A stretch of DNA of 64,000 nt, from the NCBI GenBank assembly GCA_009760855.2, contig WPIO01000005.1, positions 5,070,001 through 5,134,000 of the forward strand, in the 5' to 3' direction. The notes beneath the pieces are model-generated. The model had not been told where the DNA came from. It saw only the letters and a program-made list of their open reading frames with translations, and ran no database searches. Source of the DNA: Cristatella mucedo. Taxonomy: Eukaryota; Bryozoa; Phylactolaemata; Cristatellidae. Each line of letters starts with the position of its first letter. Position 1 is the stretch's first letter. Positions 60,901-64,000 of the stretch are shown one piece after another. The position numbers and the translations under genes are program-made.

Positions 60901-63514
60901 TAGGCTATAGGGAGAGTATAAACCGTAAAAAGAATGGGACCAAGCACAGAGCCCCGAAGTACCCCATATTTCAGATGATCTTTGTCTGTTCACTTCAATA
61001 CTCTGGAGTCTTTCACTGAGATAGGACCTGAACTAGTGCAGTGCAGTACCACTGATACCCAGGCAAGATGAGAGGCACTCCAGAAGGACATGGAAATCAA
61101 TAGTATCAAAAGCTGCCGAAAGATCGAGCCAAGCAAACAGAGAGACTCTACCTAAGTCTGCATTCCTGAGAAGTTCGGTACACACCCATAGCAATACCGA
61201 CTCTAGATGGAGTAATTTGCTCTACAAACCGAACAGGAACTTACTAGCAAGGTTTGAAGTTTCAATATGTGAGTTCAGCTGGTCTGCCATGACTAGTTCC
61301 AGTGTCTTTGATAGGAACGGAAAAAGGGAGACTGGGCGAAAATTGCTCAAGTTCACTGGGTCTGGTATTGCTTTCTTGAGTAGTGGTATGACTACAGCCT
61401 TTTTGAAAGGTGCTGGAATATGACCTGAGGCAAATGATACATTGTTGAGGTTACTTACGTGTGGTAGCATGATAGCATATAGTTAGCTGCATAATCAGTT
61501 GCTTTATAGGTACAGGAGTATACTTAATGGCCAGCTAGAAATAGATATAGAATGAAGAATGCATAACAATAATAATTCATTTTTGGGATAACTAGTGGGA
61601 CAAAAAAAAATTATAATGAGTTAATAAAAAGTCAGCTGGATGTATACAGCATCACAAATACCCCAAAAAAGATATCTTAGCATTATGTAAAAGAAAGTTT
61701 TTACATCATCACCGGCAATTGAACCTAGGACCTCCAAAATTAGATGCCAACTCATGACCATACTTATGCCACCTCCTTATTATGACATAAACGGCATACA
61801 GTCATCAAATTGCAAAAAACAAAAGGCATCACGAATAGTTACATTGACATCCATGTCGCTTGCGCTGAAGTTGAAAAGCAGTGTGCCGATTGGACTGTTT
61901 GATGCCACAAACAAGACATCTGTAAACTTGACAAATGTCGGGCTATACTCATTACGGCTCATCGTGATCGTAAGAGTAGCCCATGTCTTTCTTGTTGGAG
62001 TGCTTCGAAGGTAGACTGCCACGCTGACCTGTATTACAAAAAGTCATATGAAAGTACAACTGCCCAATGTAGTAATAAAATGGCATGAAAGTTGGCCGGC
62101 TGCTTTACCAGATAAGATCTGTCGCGGCTCTCTTTGAGATTGCTACCGTTGGTAACCCGGATAATACCAGTTCTGCTGTCAATGGTGAAAAGCTTGCTTG
62201 CTGTGTCCAAGAGCTCGTATGCCAGATCATTCTGGAAGGATTTAAATGATCTAACCCCATAGTTAACAGCAGGCAGTAGCAGCTTTTCACTAGAGCGCAT
62301 ACTTACATTGATACTCGGAGCTGTAGCATTTACTTGATAGACCTGTGATCCGGGCTGCGTGTTCTCAGAAAGACCAACCAGTGTGTATGGGAGGTTGGCA
62401 AAGTGGGGTTGAAGGTCAATATTAGTAACTTTGACCCACACGCTGGCGTTAGCAGCCCTTGAAGGTGTTCCATTGTCTCGAGCTTCTATTAACAGCTAAA
62501 GTATAAGGAAGAAGGCACTGCACTGCACATTACAGTGCATCAGCATCGCTTTACAACACAAGACTTTCGTGCAATAGACGGTCTGGTCTTGGGTAATTTG
62601 GTGAGTATAAACTGAAAACACAGTAAGTGAAGGTGCAGCCACATACGTTGAATGACGCCACAGTACTGCCCGTCAGGCTGTTAGCGAGCCTGATGATACA
62701 CAATCCTTCGAAATTCTGCACGAGGAAGAAGCTGTCGCCATTGGTGGAGCTTGAGGGCAAGATTTTGTATACAACAGGCGTCTACAAGTACAGATCTTTT
62801 CACTTAACCATGCCGAGACAGTATAGTATATGCACACTGGTAAAACCTTTTCACAGAATATGGGACAACCAACAGATTTTAAGCTGGGCTGTCACAGAGC
62901 TAGAAGCATTCAGACAGATGATCATCTTAAACCGGGCCACGACACTGCTCATGAGGATTAGCTTAGGTACACACAGCTAATCAACTATTGTAGGCCAATC
63001 TGCCTTGATTGTTTCTGGTAAGTAGGGGTGGGCAAGTGATCCCGGGAGATAGTGCAGACATACAAAGACAAGGAAAGAGCACAACACAGACATCGGGCTG
63101 GGCGATCGTCAGGTGGTGTGATTGGAGCCTGCAAGGGGAAGATAGTCAGCTGCTGAGCTAGGAACCTATGGAGAATATGGGTTTGCTTAAGCCCATTATG
63201 GCGTTTGTCTGTGTCAGTGCTTAATTCGTAGTACTTGGGGTACACCACCTTTAGGGCAAAACATGGTCATGATTAAAGTGGCCAGCTGCTGCACACAGGC
63301 ACTATAGCTCAAGCTTCACACTATGTCTTACTTTGTCAGAATCCGTGGCAAGCAGAGAAGCAACCACGCTGCCTGGTGAAAGGTCGGCGTTTATGCTGAC
63401 GTTAACGCTGGCATTGACGAAAACCGGAGGCTCACGATTCCGCATTACTTGAACGATCAGTAGTTCGTAATAGACATATCTTGGCAGCAGTTTGCTGTAG
63501 GCAGTGATGTTCAG
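34824..63514 (-). CDS. Large single-pass cadherin, 3' part of gene (21 exons joined)
   Basis: A cell-surface adhesion receptor gene runs right to left and is open past the right edge. Exons in order: 63332-63514, 62647-62781, 62307-62495, 62109-62231, 61843-62028, 58675-58797, 58143-58331, 57609-57734, 57208-57336, 54702-55016, 54378-54551, 52624-52956, 50106-50237, 49658-49843, 49207-49500, 48163-48297, 44962-47978, 42049-42330, 40145-40250, 37075-37178, 34824-35046. All junctions have AG/GT and compatible phases; the sum is 6684 nt, 2227 residues plus stop. Cadherin repeats (F.ID..tG.I.v, A.D.D, TVxIxRNxNxPxF) fill the ectodomain. A membrane-proximal domain, one TM helix and a tail of about 150 residues follow. 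There is no EGF or laminin-G domain in this part. Introns carry many LINE fragments. The family within cadherins is unresolved. Confidence 0.88.
35700..36545 (-). mobile_element. LINE family B 3' part in a cadherin intron
   Basis: The minus strand encodes an RT C-terminal region of 182 open codons (SFGVVFDNCLNFESFIKKI, ATRPLQLGMNMSARLINKSL, DQRIQSNILRLTREARHGLA, PRYLTELLHQFQPPRAPRS). A family B 3' UTR ending at the ACATT-type terminus follows. It lies in the last intron of the cadherin gene. Confidence 0.8.
36570..36668 (-). mobile_element. L2-like LINE family A, 3' tail only
   Basis: The segment starts at (ATA/AAT)n and carries gataaagcgccctcagagaa and tatgcgctttacatttgcgg, then stops at the edge of the 3' UTR. 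Confidence 0.75.
36905..36992. repeat. Composite GA/GTGA/GT microsatellite
   Basis: A run of GA units passes into GAGT units and then GT units, a step-wise evolved simple repeat just 3' of cadherin exon t on the coding strand. Confidence 0.9.
37075..37178 (-). CDS. Cadherin exon t, cytoplasmic tail
   Basis: 104 nt, phase 0 in and phase 2 out. The acceptor is ctgtctctag and the donor gtaagc. It encodes LLIMDVPADIGEVNFAFNET followed by SDIAMEESGRG. Acidic, with no motif I recognise. Confidence 0.78.
37563..38593 (+). mobile_element. L2-like LINE family A 3' part in a cadherin intron
   Basis: The RT region resumes around NSLNSLAACIDDI, then HAFVKSLLDFCNSLLADL and SLTFRSLHSLAPANLSNLL, with a 3' UTR and short ATT tail. 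It is opposite in orientation to the host gene. Confidence 0.8.
38594..40144. other. Cadherin intron sequence, no further exon recognised
   Basis: Mixed-composition sequence with short open frames on both strands, and a C tract at 39537-39547. Nothing has both splice signals and a recognisable peptide. Confidence 0.4.
40145..40250 (-). CDS. Cadherin exon s, cytoplasmic tail
   Basis: 106 nt, entered in phase 2 (AG+A gives Arg) and left in phase 0. It encodes YQRHLYLASALNIDLTDQSS and ends HFNRKLEEQ before donor gtgggt. Found by phase matching rather than homology. Confidence 0.7.
40798..40980 (-). mobile_element. L2-like LINE family A, 3' UTR fragment
   Basis: From (AAT)n through gcactcgataaagc-type tail, gggtgacatgcacagggtca and agcatgcaaatt. 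Lies in the intron between cadherin exons r and s. Confidence 0.8.
40981..42048. other. Cadherin intron sequence, no further exon recognised
   Basis: The minus-strand frame of exon r runs on to a stop at 41985 but is not needed for the splice model. Between 41040 and 41530 there is a loose duplication of aaagagatttt and the phrase attaagagattt-like text near 41256 and 41288. No gene is seen. Confidence 0.4.
42049..42330 (-). CDS. Cadherin exon r, juxtamembrane and transmembrane
   Basis: 282 nt, entered and left in phase 2. HADIDRLITYLSANGYSNAS precedes a Ser/Ala-rich stalk. The TM helix LLFALLLLLLALLAAGLL is then followed by YCYHQ at the membrane exit. The donor (AG/gtattg) was chosen because it joins in frame with the exon at 40145-40250. 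Reading on would stop within about 20 codons at 41985. Confidence 0.88.
42331..43389. other. Cadherin intron sequence
   Basis: AT-rich DNA between exon r and the family B LINE. Several short plus-strand ORFs look accidental. Confidence 0.4.
43390..44560 (-). mobile_element. Old LINE family B copy in a cadherin intron
   Basis: The family B 3' end (atctccatctgtagctcggc) and 3' UTR are followed by RT C-terminal remnants parallel to 35900-36540 (ggttgatcaaccaggatt, gctgcagaggtataat, tttatcgtcgtttagctt). Heavily mutated. Confidence 0.7.
44962..47978 (-). CDS. Cadherin exon q, 3 kb exon with many EC repeats
   Basis: 1005 codons plus 2 nt, entered in phase 0 after acceptor gccttgcag. It opens LTVLATDYGSPPRSGSAIAV, then has an irregular repeat with a ten-Ala run near 47715-47744. 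A series of EC repeats follows with linkers VKRNLCGPQF, AVRNLNAPLF and LRNDYSPLF, calcium-site remnants such as ASDMDE, VTATDIETD and ALDPDPG, and closings such as NVSATDGGP. The last 350 residues or so are less regular and include DPSQISDNIRASIRHHLEKI. That region resembles the membrane-adjacent domains of CDH23/PCDH15-type cadherins in position and helix content. The open frame upstream of 47978 is intron, not an N-terminus. Confidence 0.93.
48163..48297 (-). CDS. Cadherin exon p
   Basis: 45 codons, phase 0/0: GRFSYSLLNNSAFVNFFEIH, PSSGKLTVRQNL, ending AGTFS. It joins LTVLATDYGSPP of the next exon, which completes the repeat. Confidence 0.9.
48450..48525 (-). mobile_element. L2-like LINE family A, 3' tail only
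   Basis: (AAT)n-like start, acatttgtaaaacattctta and gttaatctctttttaggcaa mark a diverged, very short tail in the intron between exons o and p. Confidence 0.6.
49207..49500 (-). CDS. Cadherin exon o
   Basis: 98 codons, phase 0/0, with MRFTIEPSGSSATV, YYLPITAYGDG, the linker ARRNLNAPTFNPSSY and ITVSAFDADSP before the donor gtaaga. Confidence 0.88.
49658..49843 (-). CDS. Cadherin exon n
   Basis: 62 codons, phase 0/0. LFVIATSQDYP closes a repeat, STPTFIGAPYVWSIDESVKP is the linker and next start, and GSTVGIITVGA follows. Confidence 0.87.
50106..50237 (-). CDS. Cadherin exon m
   Basis: 44 codons, phase 0/0: VLYTVSNSSDPISSRLFAID followed by KYTGSAYVQSSI, the typical 'L.Y.l....F.ID..TG.i.v' half repeat. 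Confidence 0.87.
50510..51960 (-). mobile_element. LINE family B copy with RT core in a cadherin intron
   Basis: On minus, RT motifs MAKFQSGFKRQHSTETVLL, LALLNLTAAFDTIDHDVLL and the catalytic region YHFYANDTQLYLSLKSS (YADD changed to YAND) lie at 51490-51945. The C-terminus and 3' UTR run down to the family B end near 50525. It occupies most of the intron between exons l and m. Confidence 0.88.
52624..52956 (-). CDS. Cadherin exon l
   Basis: 111 codons, phase 0/0, including AAGFFTINPASGAISVYTPL, TEYVVQVVAYCPS and the linker YATQPPVFSSNSYSI. A pair of Cys residues (YCPSAPDC) sits in a loop of the repeat. Confidence 0.88.
53560..53800 (+). mobile_element. L2-like LINE family A, diverged 3' UTR
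   Basis: 3' UTR motifs (tgtgcttctacatgctggca, gtgcatgtcagctctaacca) are followed by aaatgcctagaaagttattg and an ATT tail. Confidence 0.65.
53801..54377. other. Cadherin intron sequence
   Basis: No repeat or exon is recognised. A tandem acgaggagtgtgctcacgag-type duplication lies at 54271-54294. Confidence 0.35.
54378..54551 (-). CDS. Cadherin exon k
   Basis: 58 codons, phase 0/0. FVVRVSDNRG joins QRLD of exon j to form the closing strand of a repeat. A degenerate next repeat follows (ALQPVVLQTFPGAAVGYLTT). Confidence 0.82.
54702..55016 (-). CDS. Cadherin exon j
   Basis: 105 codons, phase 0/0. FTVVVYGGSTPAVTSSVDVT is followed by the linker VQRNLNAPVFSKSSY, then ASDGDGDTLSYSL and VQPDTGQIRLRSML. 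Almost a full EC repeat is encoded here. Confidence 0.9.
55193..55405 (+). other. Plus-strand ORF with a signal-peptide-like start, inside a cadherin intron
   Basis: A 70-codon ORF starts MSWWLLVFSGQLFSCTGSVA, a plausible secretion signal, and a possible donor (ctag/gtaaaa) lies just after APL. The remainder (DELIVKHGYGRLIATKARDA) is unlike anything I know. It could be the first exon of a nested gene or chance. Confidence 0.25.
56262..56795. mobile_element. Foldback/MITE-like element with inverted arms
   Basis: The left arm near 56268-56330 contains gacaaaatagcctgctcaca and cagcccaagacaaaatagct. The reverse complement of 56719-56790 reads ggtaaaatagcctgcacaca and tagcccaagataaaacag. The arms of about 60 bp match at roughly three of four bases and enclose about 390 bp of AT-rich DNA with a gggtttagggctcagaattt motif and no gene. 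Confidence 0.65.
56905..57022 (+). mobile_element. LINE family B 3' end
   Basis: gaagtctgttggctaccgaa, cgtaccgaaagccacttagg and gatacattacatcat mark the family B terminus in the intron between exons i and j. Confidence 0.8.
57208..57336 (-). CDS. Cadherin exon i, atypical
   Basis: 43 codons, phase 0/0 if the acceptor at 57337-57338 (gttcag) is used. MLVFIKVSS would close an EC repeat and GSLSWSYQ would lead into FTVVVYGG of the next exon. Between them there is only a short Cys-containing stretch (NNHTDTCADMISAILCIRRT) where a whole EC core would be expected. A missed exon in 55017-57207 or a degenerate repeat are both possible. Confidence 0.6.
57609..57734 (-). CDS. Cadherin exon h
   Basis: 42 codons, phase 0/0: DALTWLIRGEYPAVMLFGIN, SSGRIFVSVSLK, ending at SLYN with donor gtaagt. 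It forms the second half of the repeat opened in exon g. Confidence 0.82.
57800..58075. repeat. CA-rich microsatellite region
   Basis: A pure CA run at about 57925-57975 is surrounded by degenerate CA-rich sequence. Open frames here (Cys-Val or Thr-His repeats) are artefacts of the repeat. Confidence 0.95.
58143..58331 (-). CDS. Cadherin exon g
   Basis: 63 codons, phase 0/0. NISVQDDGMPVQKSSFVLVQ closes a repeat. FTVVENVTMGSIIGTVDA opens the next. The donor is gtaagt. Confidence 0.88.
58675..58797 (-). CDS. Cadherin exon f
   Basis: 41 codons, phase 0/0, with FTLNGDD and FLDQPSGVFILKRVVVPGV. The preceding intron (58798-61842) carries a long family A LINE. Confidence 0.86.
58798..59769. other. 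Cadherin intron sequence
   Basis: AT-rich, with no exon, LINE or SINE recognised. Confidence 0.4.
59770..61480 (-). mobile_element. L2-like LINE family A copy with RT core in a cadherin intron
   Basis: On minus: GHIPAPFKKAVVIPLLKKAI, NFRPVSLFPFLSKTLELVMA (61300-61420), a catalytic SRYTDDTQLYLCFDSSQ (YADD changed to YTDD, near 60860), KLERLILTIGSASIRPIESA (60645), and HAFVTYHLEFWNSLLAGLPA (60440), then the 3' UTR and (AAT)n. A local duplication of agaagtggtgtgatgtagca near 60310-60360 is present. Inactive. Confidence 0.9.
61843..62028 (-). CDS. Cadherin exon e
   Basis: 62 codons, phase 0/0. The linker SRNEYSPTF is followed by a new repeat with PIGTLLFNFSASDMDVN. The exon ends exactly before the 'L.F.L' strand encoded by the next exon. 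Confidence 0.87.
62109..62231 (-). CDS. Cadherin exon d
   Basis: 41 codons, phase 0/0. It contains NDLAYELLDTASKLFTIDSR followed by TGIIRVTNGSNL, a textbook EC 'F.ID..TG.I.V...L' motif. Confidence 0.88.
62307..62495 (-). CDS. Cadherin exon c
   Basis: 63 codons, phase 0/0. LLIEARDNGTPSRAANASVW ends one EC repeat. The linker NIDLQPHFANLPYTL retains an acidic residue, unlike most linkers of this protein. The next repeat starts GLSENTQPGSQVYQVNAT. Confidence 0.87.
62647..62781 (-). CDS. Cadherin exon b
   Basis: 45 codons, phase 0/0. It continues the EC repeat with TPVVYKILPSSSTNGDSFFL and GLCIIRLANSL, corresponding to the 'I.Y.L....F.i....G.I.l...L' half of a repeat. Confidence 0.85.
63332..63514 (-). 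CDS. Cadherin exon a (first in window)
   Basis: 61 codons, phase 0 at both ends. It contains the linker VMRNREPPVFVN and the EC motif SLLATDSDK. It begins inside an EC repeat (LNITAYSKLLP), so at least one further exon lies upstream outside the window. Confidence 0.85.
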
Positions 63515-63559
63515 CTGAAACAGATAACCTGCAGATGAAAATTTGCATACAACAGGGGG

Positions 63560-63700
63560 AAGTCTGTTGGCTACTGAATGTGTACCGAAAGCTGCTTAGG
63601 CTGCAAGTGAGCTACACAAAACTTTCCTGCATAACACCCACATGGTCTTTGTGGCTTCGTGGAGTTGCAGACGGAGACACATTACATTACTTTACATTAT
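63560..63700 (+). mobile_element. LINE family B 3' end
   Basis: gtctgttggctactgaatgt, gtaccgaaagctgcttaggc, cctgcataacacccacatgg and gagacacattacattac. The ACATT-type end suggests a pentameric tail for this family. Confidence 0.85.
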
Positions 63701-64000
63701 GGAGACAGCATTTTCGTGCCGCTGCTTAAACATTCTCTACACCACTCCTCGTGACAAGGGTTTCCCTCGTCAAAGATAAAATCTGCTTGCTGTATGATGC
63801 ATAGCCACTAGAAATGTACCCTGCAATCAAATCCAGCATTTACACGAGCACCTCAGATTAGAAATGTTTTGTTTGTCCTTTTGGATCTATACGGGTGCTT
63901 TCATGGTGCCCATGCACAGTCTAGCTTCCAGCACGTGCTACGTTTGAAATTTGTCTAAGGAGGCTGAATACCTTTAGTGCACTTGCTGCAATCTTTCTGA
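63701..64000. other. Cadherin intron sequence to the window edge
   Basis: No exon with both splice signals is seen. The next upstream cadherin exon is expected outside the window. Confidence 0.4.

Overview
The window is metazoan genomic DNA, most likely from a marine invertebrate; the lineage cannot be fixed from the sequence. The reasons are spliced genes with GT-AG introns, a giant cadherin, non-LTR retrotransposons with RT domains, tRNA-derived SINEs, a Polinton/Maverick element and long CA/ATT microsatellites. There are no prokaryotic operons, ribosome binding sites or CRISPR arrays.

Layout. (1) 1-6830 holds the 5' end of a minus-strand gene for a class-III aminotransferase-fold lyase of the ETNPPL/PHYKPL type. 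Exon 1 is at 6483-6541 and exon 2 at 694-812. They are separated by a repeat-filled 5.7 kb intron, and a CpG-rich promoter-like stretch lies at 6542-6830. The rest of this gene lies beyond the left edge. (2) About 7150-20900 is an AT-rich, decayed Polinton/Maverick. It carries protein-primed DNA polymerase B, an adenovirus-type cysteine protease, an FtsK/HerA-type packaging ATPase, a coiled-coil protein, a penton-like virion protein, a protein with phage tail-fibre-like repeats, and minus-strand membrane proteins. It has been hit by three L2-like LINE fragments and one tRNA-SINE. (3) 20950-34450 is a retrotransposon graveyard: LTR remnants, gag-like scraps, SINEs and many L2/CR1-like LINE copies, including a 3 kb one with endonuclease and RT. 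(4) 34824-63514 is the 3' part of one large minus-strand cadherin gene.

The cadherin was rebuilt by hand as 21 exons with compatible splice phases: 6684 nt, 2227 codons plus stop, continuing past the right edge. One exon is 3017 nt. It is followed by a transmembrane exon and three small cytoplasmic-tail exons ending in an alanine-rich and acidic C-terminus. All introns of the ectodomain are phase 0; the introns around the transmembrane and tail exons are phases 2, 2, 0 and 2. Its EC linkers mostly read RNxNxPxF instead of the classical calcium-binding DxNDNxPxF. LINE fragments sit in many of its introns.

The two host genes are unrelated in function: one is an intracellular PLP enzyme and the other a cell-surface adhesion receptor. 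The most unusual feature is the Polinton, which combines virion-like genes with tail-fibre-like modules and a small two-TM protein. Its polymerase is dead, with both catalytic-motif substitutions and stops.
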